Assembly: GCF_001310975.1 (NCBI RefSeq)
Contig: NZ_BAZY01000026.1
Location: 1 to 33,768, forward strand
Direction: 5' to 3'
Source of the DNA: Thermoanaerobacter thermocopriae JCM 7501
Lineage (GTDB): Bacteria > Bacillota > Thermoanaerobacteria > Thermoanaerobacterales > Thermoanaerobacteraceae
Length of the DNA stretch: 33,768 bases
The notes under the pieces are model-generated. The model was not told where the DNA came from. It saw nothing but the letters and a program-made list of their open reading frames with translations, and did not search any database. The position numbers and the translations under genes are program-made. This document shows positions 16,889 to 25,534 of the stretch, in pieces. Within the stretch, counting starts at the first letter, position 1. Every line of letters begins with the position of its first letter.

Positions 16889-19826
16889 TTATTCGGCTGA
16901 TATTGTATTCTTTAAAATTATATCTTTTATTTTGTGTTGGGCTTTTAGCTCTTTTCAAAGCATCTATGATTTTTTCATCCGTCATAACTTTATATAAGTA
17001 AAACATATAATCCTTTGAATCTTCCTTTAGCGCTATCATAAACACTAAATCTGCTTTAAATTCTCCTTCCCAATAAATAGGCTCTTTTAATTTTGCAATC
17101 GCTATGGCAGGTTTTGTGACATGTTCTGGATAACCGTGGGGTATCGCAATTCCTCCTTTTAAAATAGTAGCCCCCATTGACTCTCTTTTATATACACTTA
17201 GTAAGAACCTTTCATCTACATAGCCTTTATCTTGCAATATCTCCACCAATTTATCTATAACATCGCTTTTCATAGACGTATCTAAATCATACAAAATAAG
17301 GTCTTCCTGTATTACTTCTTTTAAAGGATTTTTCTTCTCTAAATTAACAATTTTTTTAAGCTTTTCAATCCCCTCTCCATTTAAAACTTCTTCTACAGAT
17401 ATAAAAGGTATACTTTTTATACCGGGATTTATTGTACCAACAAAAGCTACCATTTCATTTTCTTCTCTTATTTTTGAAATTTCTTTTTCAATATCTTCCT
17501 GCCTGAGCATTCCAACAGGTATTATTTTGTAATTACCTTTTAGTTGTGGTAAGACATCTTCAATATATTTCTTTATTTTTAATGCTGTTCCCTCTCCTGT
17601 AATACATACAGTTACAATCGCTTTTGGAAGTTTATCTTTACTCTTTATACCTTCAACTCTTCCTATATACGTTTTATCTACGTCTAACGCATCTGCTATT
17701 TCATCTAAATTAGTATCCGGTATAATAGCTCTTCTGACAGCTTCCAACACCATAACCGTGTCTACTCTTCCTACCACTCTTGTAGGTATTCCTGTCCGTT
17801 TAGTTATAATTTCACCAAAAGTGATAAGCGAGCCCATGTCAACTAAAATAATGCAACCTTTGCCTTCATTTATTTTTTCAACAACTTCAATCGTTCTTTC
17901 AAGGGCAGATTCAGGACTTTCATCCAACGCCATATCTATACCAACCGCATGATTTACCCCTAAAAGTTTGTTAACCACTTCCGCCATGCCACTTGCAACA
18001 TGGCCGTGCGTAAGCACAACGACACCTACCCTGCCCTTTACTATTTCTTTTTCGCCTGAACGTCCTCAAATACATGGCAATAAAGCCTATTTCTTCCTCT
18101 GGCAACTCAATGCCTAATTCTTTCTCTATTTGTTTTGCCATTATTTTAGCGGTAGAATACTCCGCGGGATATTCTCTTATAATATTTTCTAATTGTGGGT
18201 TGATTATAGGCTTGCCGCTTAATATTCTTTCATAAGTTGCACTTAAATGGATAGCAAGTGAGTAAAATAAGTTTTCTTCTAACCTACTAAAGCTTTTTTT
18301 AGCAATTTCATAAGCTTTTTCAGCCGCCTCCACAATTTTTTCTCCTACTATCCCTTTTAAATCCTTTTTTGAAATTGCGACGTTGGATTTGACATTTATA
18401 GCAAACCTTTTTAACTCCTCTTCTATTTCTTTCCCCACAATTTTATCTATTTCTTCTTTGGTAAGGCCTTGATTTTTCAAGTCAATAAACCTTTCTTCTA
18501 TAAATTGATATATTTCATCCGGAAGCATGTATCTGTCTTCTTTTGGATACAACTTATTTTCCTTGTCAGGATGTACCCAAACATCTTCATTTGAGTACTT
18601 TTCAATTTCAGGGCTTCTCTTGCTTACTCTGATTATTCCCATCTTTACATGGTTTGGTAAGTCTGAAAGGTTTATTGTCAATGAAGAATCTTTACTTCCC
18701 ATGGAGTTCAAAAATGCTCTGGCACAAGCAACCTGGATGTCGCTTCTTAATTGCCCAATATTACCGGGACAGTCATAAAGCATAAGAGCTCTTACTGCCT
18801 CTTTTTTTATGATAATTGGTTTGTTAATCCTAAAAGACTCTTTGGAGAAAAAGTTATATATGATTTCGTACCTTTCTTGCGGAGGTCTATCAGCTAAAGA
18901 AGGCAGTTCTATCAAGACAGGAATTCTTCGTCTAAAAGTAAGCAACAAAGAAGACTCTGGATTTTCTGTGGTTGCAGCAATTAGCATGATTTGAGCCTCA
19001 CGAGTGCTTTCTGTCTCTCCCAATCTTCTAAATTTTCCTTTATCAAGAATAGAAAAAAGTATCTCTTGCCCTTCACTGGGAAGCCTGTGAACTTCATCTA
19101 AAAACAATATACCGCTATTAGCTTTTTCTACCAATCCTGCTTTAGGAGCATCCGCACCTGTAAAAGCCCCTTTAACATAGCCAAAAAGCTGGGACATGAG
19201 AAGCTGAGGATTGTCCGCATAATCAGCACAGTTAAAAACCACAAAAGGCGCATTTTTATTAAATCGTCCAGACTCTATGGCGAAACTATACATTGCTTCT
19301 GCAAGCTGGCTTTTACCAGATCCTGAAGGCCCAACTATTAAAGTGTGAAGCCCATGAGGAGGATATAAAACAGCAGCTTTTGCAAGGCTTATCTGAACCC
19401 TAAGACTTCCTTCACTGCCAATGATATCTTTAAAGGACAATGTATCTTTATTGGAATTATGGTCTTTATCAACCTTCTGTTTTTCAGCGTTTTGGAAAAT
19501 TTCTGATTTAACTAGAGTTTTACTACTTTCGCTTTTTAAAATTTCTTTTTTTATTTGTGCAGCCACAAAGCGAGAAATGTTGTATCCTAAATTATTTAAC
19601 TCTTTTGTCAAATTTCTATCTGAAATATTTGGGTCCTTTGAAATTATTTTTCTTGCATCTTCTAAAAGGTAAGGTTTTCTTCTTTCTCTTGAGTCAGGAA
19701 TATTATTTTTTAGTCTAAATTGTGTCACATCTTCTCTTTTAATATTGAGAATTGATGCTATTTGTTCATCTGTTAAAGGATTTCTTCTATCTTCTTTTTG
19801 TATAATTTCAAAATTCTATCAATCAT
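16889..19826 (-). CDS. LevR-type sigma-54 activator 2 ending in an EIIA domain (three frameshifts as sequenced)
   Basis: Activator of about 978 residues after correction. Order: helix-turn-helix, AAA+ ATPase (Walker A GPSGSGKS, sigma-54 loop GAFTGA, FLDEVHRLP), a PRD (SLAIHLSATYERI), an EIIA-Man-like domain (VLTHGHVASGMAEV), an EIIB-Gat-like domain (TVCITGEGTA) and, in place of the last PRD, an EIIA type-2 domain (IAIPHGYPEHV). Three single-base indels interrupt it: A6 read as A5 at 19795-19799, an extra A at 18048-18052, and an extra A at 16930-16933; corrected, it starts MIDRILKLYKKEDRRNP at ATG 19826 after GGGAGG and stops at 16889. It heads its own target operon, so autoactivation from the sigma-54 type promoter at 19857 is likely. 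Confidence 0.88.
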
Positions 19827-19856
19827 GGCGACATGCCTCCCTTCCAATGTACATTA

Positions 19857-19872
19857 TGCAAAAAATATACCA
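19857..19872 (-). promoter_or_regulatory. Candidate sigma-54 promoter of operon 2
   Basis: The minus strand reads TGGTATATTTTTTGCA: GG and GC at the correct distance, TTGCA exact, -24 box TGGTAT instead of TGGCAC. It lies about 30 bases before the start of activator 2 and would place the start of transcription some 10 bases before its ribosome site. The -24 box is weaker than at 4918. Confidence 0.6.
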
Positions 19873-19944
19873 TAAATATGGCATGAATTGTAGCGGAATA
19901 TTTAGTTAAATTGCATAAGTTGTGAACAAAAGTTTTTAGATAAA

Positions 19945-19968
19945 ATAAAAAAGACCTTAATAGGTCTT
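19945..19968 (-). terminator. Terminator of the toxin-antitoxin operon
   Basis: AAGACC/GGTCTT arms (19951-19956, 19963-19968), loop of 6, followed on the minus strand by TTTTTTATTTTA. It lies 36 bases after the PIN stop codon and separates the pair from the activator operon. Confidence 0.8.
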
Positions 19969-20004
19969 ATGGCATAAAAAGTATGGTAGCATTTGTATTA
20001 GTCT

Positions 20005-20424
20005 TTAAGTTAAGCCCTTATTGGATAAAAAATCTTTTGGTGATATTGCTTTGTTAGTTATTTTTTGAAATTTCTCATCTCTTGTAATAATCAAATCACC
20101 TTTTAATTTTTTCAAGCATTGCATTTGTAAAGCATCTTCTAAATCTCTAAACTCCTTAAAATTCATTGCTTTCTTTATATCATGTTTTGTTATACTCACT
20201 ACTTCTACTATACTTAACAAAGCTTCTAATGCTTTTATGCTTTCATTGTGAGAAAGGTTTTTATTTATGAAATAATATATATCCGTAATTGAAAAAGCAG
20301 CTAAATAAGCATTTATCTTTTTTTCTTCCGCTAATTTTAATATGTTATAAGCATCTACATCAAAGGGAGTTCTTTTTAATAAAACATCAAGAATAACGTT
20401 AGTATCAATTAACACTTTCATCAT
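20005..20424 (-). CDS. PIN-domain toxin (VapC-like ribonuclease)
   Basis: A 139-residue PIN-fold protein. Acidic metal-binding residues are at D7 (VLIDTNVILD), the FRDLEDALQ cluster near 91-99, and TRDEKF near the end; IITRDEKFQ is typical of the last strand. PIN toxins cleave RNA. It follows a Phd/YefM-type antitoxin gene by 50 bases on one transcript with its own sigma-A promoter and terminator. Two ATGs stand in tandem at the start with only a weak AGG behind them, as expected for a toxin translated less than its antitoxin. Confidence 0.87.
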   Translation of the reverse strand: MMKVLIDTNVILDVLLKRTPFDVDAYNILKLAEEKKINAYLAAFSITDIYYFINKNLSHNESIKALEALLSIVEVVSITKHDIKKAMNFKEFRDLEDALQMQCLKKLKGDLIITRDEKFQKITNKAISPKDFLSNKGLT

Positions 20425-20474
20425 TTAACCTATTATACCCATATTGTTATTTAACGGGTAATCTTCCCTCCCCT

Positions 20475-20709
20475 TTAATTGTATTTATTTCTTATTCTTT
20501 CTTCCCGTATTTGCTCAGCAGATATATTTTTGTTAGGATAGTCAGATAAAATTCCATACAAAAAATCTGCATTTGGTGTACCTTCTTTTTTTTGCTGGAA
20601 TAAGTTTTGCAACTTCACGGCCATTTTTCGTTATAATAATTTCTTCCTTATCAACTAATTCTAAATACTTGCCGACTCTTGTTTTGAATTCTGTAGCGCT
20701 TACTCTCAT
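20475..20709 (-). CDS. Phd/YefM-type antitoxin (frameshifted as sequenced)
   Basis: DNA-binding antitoxin with the N-terminal Phd fold: MRVSATEFKTRVGKYLELVD, then EEIIITKNGREVAKLIP. As sequenced an A8 run (20586-20593) shifts the frame to a 61-codon product. With seven A the frame continues PAKKEGTPNADFLYGIL and on to a basic Arg/Glu-rich tail that ends at 20475, 77 residues, the normal size; the tail is the toxin-neutralising part. The frame opens at GTG 20727, but the ribosome site GAGGTGG lies downstream of that, so ATG 20709 is the start. It is expected to bind AT-rich repeats in its promoter. Confidence 0.83.
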
Positions 20710-20764
20710 TCTTACCACCTCTTTCACTATTTTTATTTACTATATTATCATATTATTCAATTTG

Positions 20765-20793
20765 ATTATATTATCCAATATAGAAATAGTCAA
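20765..20793 (-). promoter_or_regulatory. Sigma-A promoter of the toxin-antitoxin operon
   Basis: TTGACT (20788-20793), 17-base spacer, TATAAT (20765-20770) on the minus strand, 55 bases before the antitoxin start. The repeated GATAATATA motif around and after the -10 could be the autoregulatory operator. Confidence 0.82.
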
Positions 20794-20856
20794 TATGCAA
20801 AAAACATAAATAACCATTTCTTTAACTTATATATTAGAACAAATATCATAAAAAAA

Positions 20857-21666
20857 CTACCTAAGTTCCATAAAAGCTGCCATGCTGCCTGTTATGCCTT
20901 TGTCTCTTCTGTAGGAATAAAATTCACTATTGCAATGGGTGCACATTTGGCTAACTGTAATGTTTCATCTGGTATGCCAGTATTTATAAGTTCAAAGTAG
21001 TTGGCAAGCTGTAAATCCAGCATCCATTTGCCCTCCGCCTTTTTTACAAGAGCTTTTTCCCATTCACCAATAACATCTTTAATTTTATTCGCAACGTCAT
21101 CACCTACTTCATAGCAGCATTTGTATATAGAAGGGCTATCCCTACAAGTATATCTTTAGGATTTGAACCATATTCTTCATCCATCGCATTAACCGTTTTG
21201 GGCCCAATGGAAAGCACTGTACCTCTCCATCCTGCGTGTGCAAGGGCAATAACTTTTTTGACAGGGTCTAAGAAAAACAAAGGCACACAGTCGGCATAAA
21301 ATGTAACCAGAGGAATACCTCTTTCATTAGTCATAAGGCATCTACACCAGAGATATCACTTTCACCAAAGTTTTTTCCTTTATCCTTTAGAGTCACTTTT
21401 CTTATAACATCACCATGAACCTGGTCTGAAAAAACCATATCTTCGTAGGAAAAACCGCCAATATCGCATATTATTTTAAAATTTTCATAGACTTCCTCTT
21501 TAGTATCATATCTTTTTAAGCTTAAATTCAAGGAAGCATATTTGCCTTTACTTACACCGCCAATTCTAGTAGTAAAAAGGTGTTTGACAAGTCCTGTCTT
21601 TTCAAAAGATGGTATTGTATAAAAAACTACTCCTTTTACTTCATTTCTTTTAAAACCTATTTCCAA
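20857..21666 (-). CDS. pgeF: PgeF/YfiH (laccase-domain, purine nucleoside phosphorylase family) protein, three frameshifts as sequenced
   Basis: Multicopper-polyphenol-oxidase-domain family (YlmD/YfiH/LACC1), now linked to purine nucleoside cleavage and peptidoglycan-editing. Motifs in order: HLFTTRIGGVS, SDQVHG, TFYADCVPLFF, ALAHAGWRGT, then KCCYEVG and CTHCNSEFYSYRRDKG with the GSMAAFMEL tail. These carry the His/Cys/His zinc site. Three missing bases split it: an A at 21332-21336, a G or C near 21133-21136, and an A at 20963-20965. Restored, it is 270 residues, TTG start at 21666 after AAGGAG, TAG at 20857. With three breaks in one gene a true pseudogene is possible, but the intact motifs and the same error pattern elsewhere favour misreads. 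Confidence 0.83.
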
Positions 21667-21697
21667 AGTATCACTCCTTTTTACTTTTTATGCCATA

Positions 21698-21859
21698 CTA
21701 ATTATTTCTTTCTTTTTTATCTTTGTCATTTTTCCCCTTTTTCTCATTTTCAATTCCAAAAATTCTATTCGTCCATTTAACAAAAGCTATCAGAACTAAT
21801 AAAAGCAATATTAGTGTTACCACCGAAATTATGGAAATTATAACAAAATACTTTTCCAT
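21698..21859 (-). CDS. Small single-pass membrane protein, unknown function
   Basis: A 53-residue ORF starting at ATG 21859 with a good ribosome site (AAAGGAGAG) and ending at TAG 21698. It has one hydrophobic segment (about residues 5-27, IISIISVVTLILLLLVLIAF) followed by a highly charged Lys/Asp/Glu/Asn tail, the usual pattern for a membrane-anchored small protein with the tail in the cytosol. It lies 31 bases upstream of the pgeF start on the same strand, so it is probably co-transcribed. I do not recognise a family. Confidence 0.6.
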   Translation of the reverse strand: MEKYFVIISIISVVTLILLLLVLIAFVKWTNRIFGIENEKKGKNDKDKKERNN

Positions 21860-21948
21860 TAAATTTCTCTCCTTTATCTCCCGTTAATTTCTCTAATTAT
21901 TATATTACTACAAACGTTACCAAAAATCATTAAAAATTTTAAAAAAAA

Positions 21949-21967
21949 TAGCAGGATTAACCTGCTA
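21949..21967 (-). terminator. Distal copy of the DUF362 terminator hairpin (direct repeat of element copy 1)
   Basis: TAGCAGGATTAACCTGCTA: arms TAGCAGG/CCTGCTA, loop 5. On the minus strand it is followed by TTTTTTTT, so this copy is a complete intrinsic terminator. It is identical to 22232-22250. Confidence 0.85.
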
Positions 21968-22231
21968 CAGTTTGTTGACAAAGTTAAAAAATTTTCAAAG
22001 GAGATATTTTGCATCGTCGTTCCGATGTTCCAAAGCGACAAAACTAAAGCTCGACCTTCAGGCTCCGGCAGGGTACCGGCACAATCGGCATCCATGCCTT
22101 AAGGTGCCCGCCTCCGCCATCCGTGGCTTCGGCCCTGCCTCCGCCTCGGTCTTGCTAAGTTTTGTTATCGCTTTGTAACAAGTCACTCCTTATGCAAAAT
22201 ATCTCCTTTACGAAAGTTTGTCTACAGTCTG
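21968..22231 (+). mobile_element. GC-rich palindromic MITE-like element, copy 1
   Basis: 264 bp starting CAGTTTGTTGACAAAG and ending GTCTACAGTCTG, with no credible ORF. It is homologous over its full length to 29029-29291 in the opposite orientation. Sub-terminal arms AAAGGAGATATTTTGCAT (21997-22014) and 22192-22209 are perfect 18-bp inverted repeats, and matching CAAAGCGA and CAAAACT blocks continue inward, so the whole element is a long imperfect palindrome. The core (about 22049-22155) is far richer in G+C than the surroundings. It is flanked by exact 19-bp direct repeats that are the host terminator stem-loop. Confidence 0.85.
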
Positions 22232-22250
22232 TAGCAGGATTAACCTGCTA
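22232..22250 (-). repeat. Proximal copy of the duplicated terminator hairpin (element copy 1)
   Basis: Exact repeat of 21949-21967. Its first three minus-strand bases are the TAG stop of the DUF362 gene. The U-tract that should follow has been replaced by the element, so this copy probably no longer terminates. Confidence 0.85.
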
Positions 22251-23366
22251 TTTTAGTTCAATAAGTTCATAATCTCTTGTACCCAAGCCAATTTCTTCGC
22301 CGTATTTTAATTGTAGTTCTCCTTTTGTTTCAGGGTGCAAAGCTTTAAATTTGTCTTCTCCAGGATTCATGCCATATCCCGCTTCTTCTAAAGCTGTACC
22401 TTTATGACCAAATTGTTGATTTACAAGGTCATAGCTTGCCTGGTCTATAGCAACAGGGTCAAAGGAAGCCAATATTCCTATATCAGGAACAATCGGCGCA
22501 TCACTCCAAGGAGTGCAATCGCAAAGGGGCGTAACATTCATGATAAAGTTTATAAAAGCAATTTTGTCTTTTTTTGTAGAATAAGCGCCATATGCATATT
22601 CTGTCATTCTCTCCACAAAAGCATCCATATCAGTTCCCCATTGAGGCTTTATGACCCCATATTGGCAAATGGATACGCATTCCCCACACCCTATACATAT
22701 AGAAGGGTCAATATAAGCTGAACCATTAACCAAAGATATCGCATTTACGGGGCAATTCCTTATGCACATTTGACAGGCAGTACATCCCTTTCCTACAACA
22801 GGCTGCACTGTTGAATGCTGCTGCTGTTTTCCTGCCGCAGGTGCACACCCCATAGCTAAGTTTTTGATGGCTCCTCCAAAACCAGCCAATTCATGACCTT
22901 TAAAGTGTGACATTACAATCATTGAGTTTGCAAAAAAAATATTTGAAGCAATTTTTACAGTATCAAAATGTTTTTTGTCAATTTTCACTTCTACAGAGTC
23001 TTTACTTAAAATGCCGTCAGCAATTATTATTGGTGCATTTACAACAGCATATGCAAAACCATTTTCAATTGCTGTTGTCAAATGGTCAACTGCATTTGAA
23101 CGACTACCTTTGTAAAGAGTATTTGTATCTGTTAAAAAGGGCTTTCCCCCATAACTCTTGATTTTATCAACCACTTTTCTTACATATATAGGGTTGATGT
23201 AAGCGTTGTTTCCCTTTTCTCCAAAATGAATTTTTATAGCTACCAAGTCATTTTTATCAATAATGTTTTTAAAACCTGCTACATCAAAAATTCTCGCTAC
23301 TTTGGAGGACAAACTACTGCTGGCTTTATTCGCTCTCAGATTGTAAAAATATACCTTTGATTTCAT
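22248..23366 (-). CDS. DUF362 domain protein with two 4Fe-4S clusters
   Basis: 372 residues. The N-terminal part is the DUF362 domain (VAIKIHFGEKGN..., GGKPFLTDTNTLY, SHFKGHELAGFGGAIKNLAMGC). Near residues 190-240 are two ferredoxin-type motifs, CTACQMCIRNCP and CIGCGECVSICQ, each C-x2-C-x2-C-x3-C, for two [4Fe-4S] clusters. The C-terminal half continues the DUF362 fold (DIGILASFDPVAIDQASYDLVN). Soluble, anaerobic electron-transfer or metal-related role; the substrate is not known. The TAG stop is the first codon of the terminator hairpin into which the mobile element inserted. Confidence 0.88.
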   Translation of the reverse strand: MKSKVYFYNLRANKASSSLSSKVARIFDVAGFKNIIDKNDLVAIKIHFGEKGNNAYINPIYVRKVVDKIKSYGGKPFLTDTNTLYKGSRSNAVDHLTTAIENGFAYAVVNAPIIIADGILSKDSVEVKIDKKHFDTVKIASNIFFANSMIVMSHFKGHELAGFGGAIKNLAMGCAPAAGKQQQHSTVQPVVGKGCTACQMCIRNCPVNAISLVNGSAYIDPSICIGCGECVSICQYGVIKPQWGTDMDAFVERMTEYAYGAYSTKKDKIAFINFIMNVTPLCDCTPWSDAPIVPDIGILASFDPVAIDQASYDLVNQQFGHKGTALEEAGYGMNPGEDKFKALHPETKGELQLKYGEEIGLGTRDYELIELK

Positions 23367-23387
23367 GATATCACCTCATTTATAAAA

Positions 23388-24953
23388 TTAATTTTTTACA
23401 AATTTAGAATTTACAAATCTTATGCCTTTTTTAAAATAGGAAAAAGCAGACCTATCAATAACCAATACAATAACCGAGTAAATTATAGCCCCTGCTAATA
23501 TAGTTATAAACAGGGCTATAGCCTCATAAATTCTTTTGTCTGACGGCATTTTAACAATAAAATTATTATACATAAAATGCACTAGTACCCCCATTACAAT
23601 TGATGCCAACATTGCTCTTATAAAACTCATAAACATGTATTTTCCATCTATTTTCCCTACTTTTCTTTTTAAAGAATAAAATAAAAGAAAAGTAGCAAAT
23701 ATAGCCGCAATAGAAGTAGAAAGTGCAAGTCCTCCTAATTTTAAATATCTTACCAAAATTAAATTAAGTGCAATATTTAATAATACAGCCATGGCACCAT
23801 TTATCATTGGAGTTTTTGTGTCTTTCATAGAGTAAAAACTTCTACTTAAGACATCTCTCAGGCCATATGCAGTCATTCCTATCGCATAATAAAAAAGGGC
23901 AATTGAAGTAAGATATGTTGAATTCTCATCAAAAGCTCCTCTTTCAAATAATACTTTTATTATAGGCATTCGGAGTACCATTGCCCCGACTGATACAGGT
24001 ATTAATATATATAAAATACCACTCACTGCAAAATTTAAACTTTTTAGAAAACCTTCTGTGTCATCAGCTACTGAATGCTTAGATAAAACAGGATATATGA
24101 CAGTTGCAATTGCTGTTGAAAAAATACCTAGCGCAAACATATTAAGCCTATTGGCATAATTCAATGCAGCAATACTCCCATCAGGCAAAAAAGAAGCTAT
24201 AACTCTATCTACATACACATTTATAGTTTGTATACCTGTTCCCATAAGTACAGGCATTGCTAATAAAACGACCCTTTTTACTCCTTCATCTTTGAAATCT
24301 ACTTTCACCCTAAATCTATAACCTAATTTGTACAAAACAGGTAATTGCATTAATGCTTGTAGAAAAGTAGCAATAATAATAGAATAAGCTACTGCTGTAA
24401 TTCCAAATTTGTCTCCATATAAAATTGCTACCGTTATTACGATAATATTGTAAGGGATGCCTATCATAGCTGGAATAGTGAAATGTTCCATAGACTGAAG
24501 AGCACCAGTGAAAATATTAGATGCAGCAATGAACACCATTGTAGGTAATAATATAGTTGTAAGTTTTACTGTCAACTCAAATTTTTCCCCTGTAAAAGCT
24601 GGCGCCACAAACTTTACCAGATAAGGCGCAAATAAAAAGCCTAAAATAGTTAAAATTATAGTCGCTAATAAGACTATCCCTAGCAAATTGTTTATAAAAT
24701 CAAATGCCTTCCGTTTTCCATCTTTTTGAAAGTATTCCGTAAATATTGGTACAACAGTAGTAGCTATTGCTGCAGTCACCGCTGCAAAAAGTATCATAGG
24801 TATAACAGTTGCCATATTGTATACATCCATGGAAACAGAGGTACCAAATTGGAAAGCTAAAGTCATATCTCTCAAAAATCCAAATACTTTACTCAGTAGA
24901 GTTATTATCATTATGATGCCAGCTGCTTTTACAGTTTTTTTAGCTGTCGACAT
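23388..24953 (-). CDS. murJ: Lipid II flippase MurJ (MviN family)
   Basis: A 521-residue integral membrane protein of the MOP/MurJ family, about 14 helices. The N-terminal signature AGIIMIITLLSKVFGFLRDM with AFQFGTS, the central ALNYANRLNMFALGIFSTAIATVIYPVLSK and GLRDVLSRSFYSMKDTKTP are all family hallmarks. It moves lipid II across the membrane for peptidoglycan synthesis. It starts 11 bases after the fabZ stop, so the two are likely co-transcribed. Confidence 0.93.
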   Translation of the reverse strand: MSTAKKTVKAAGIIMIITLLSKVFGFLRDMTLAFQFGTSVSMDVYNMATVIPMILFAAVTAAIATTVVPIFTEYFQKDGKRKAFDFINNLLGIVLLATIILTILGFLFAPYLVKFVAPAFTGEKFELTVKLTTILLPTMVFIAASNIFTGALQSMEHFTIPAMIGIPYNIIVITVAILYGDKFGITAVAYSIIIATFLQALMQLPVLYKLGYRFRVKVDFKDEGVKRVVLLAMPVLMGTGIQTINVYVDRVIASFLPDGSIAALNYANRLNMFALGIFSTAIATVIYPVLSKHSVADDTEGFLKSLNFAVSGILYILIPVSVGAMVLRMPIIKVLFERGAFDENSTYLTSIALFYYAIGMTAYGLRDVLSRSFYSMKDTKTPMINGAMAVLLNIALNLILVRYLKLGGLALSTSIAAIFATFLLFYSLKRKVGKIDGKYMFMSFIRAMLASIVMGVLVHFMYNNFIVKMPSDKRIYEAIALFITILAGAIIYSVIVLVIDRSAFSYFKKGIRFVNSKFVKN

Positions 24954-24964
24954 ATATTCAACTC

Positions 24965-25392
24965 CTACCCCTCTTCAGTCATTATAAACATAAGCTCTGT
25001 AGTAGCTGCAATTTCATCTCCAACTTTTGCAATACCTTTAGCTTTAACAAGTCCCATCTTTATAGAATCTATCAAAACCTCTAAAACAAGTTGGTCACCA
25101 GGCCTTACCACTTTTTTGAAACGACATTTATCAATACCTGTAAAAAGCCCTAATTTGCCTCTGAATTCTTCTATATTCATAACAGCAATACCGGCTACTT
25201 GCGCCAATGCCTCAATAATAAGAACTCCTGGCATTATAGGGTTGTCTGGAAAATGCCCTTGAAAAAAAGGTTCATTAGCCGTCACATTTTTTATTCCAAC
25301 AGCTTTTTTCCCTTCTTCGATTTCTATTATTCTATCCACCAATAAAAAGGGTATCGGTGTGGAAGAATTTTTTTTATGTCCTTGTTTTCCAC
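24965..25392 (-). CDS. fabZ: 3-hydroxyacyl-ACP dehydratase FabZ (frameshifted near the start as sequenced)
   Basis: Fatty-acid elongation dehydratase. The hot-dog fold active site is [18 protein letters not shown], with catalytic His and Glu at H47 and E61 of the corrected protein. As sequenced a 125-residue frame begins inside the motif. With one more T in the T5 run (25344-25348 on the plus strand) the frame joins [21 protein letters not shown], the universal FabZ N-terminus, beginning at GTG 25392 after AAGGGGTG, 142 residues in total. fabZ is normally essential, which makes a sequencing error much more likely than a real break. The B. subtilis fabZ also lies near flhOP. Confidence 0.92.
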
Positions 25393-25534
25393 CCTATGTT
25401 TCACCCCTTTTTAGCCAAATTATAAGAATAAACAAAGCAAATAGCTTATCATTGATTATATCACAAAAAAATGAAAAATAAAAAGGGCAAGCGCCTTGTG
25501 CGTGTCAAAAGTTAGTAGGTAAAAATAATAGCTT

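Noticed and set aside
18040..18060. Programmed frameshift in activator 2 or elsewhere
   Set aside because: No slippery heptamer with a downstream pseudoknot pattern; the breaks occur in unrelated genes, in both directions and at simple runs, which fits sequence error.
21331..21666. Annotating pgeF as several separate small genes
   Set aside because: The pieces are consecutive parts of one family protein in shifted frames with all zinc-site motifs in order.
21972..22178. Open frames within element copy 1 (and 29028-29234 in copy 2) giving Pro/Ser/Ala-rich products
   Set aside because: The frames come from GC-rich repeat DNA, differ in frame and length between copies, and lack family motifs; the conserved property is pairing of the arms, not a protein.
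21968..22231. Group IIC intron, which inserts after terminators
   Set aside because: Too short, no domain V-like sequence or reverse transcriptase, ends are inverted repeats, and the target hairpin is duplicated, which intron insertion does not do.
25475..25505. Terminator after the FlgJ-like gene
   Set aside because: A T-run is present but only a 3-4 bp stem (GGC/GCC or CAAG/CTTG) can be drawn; too weak to list as a feature.
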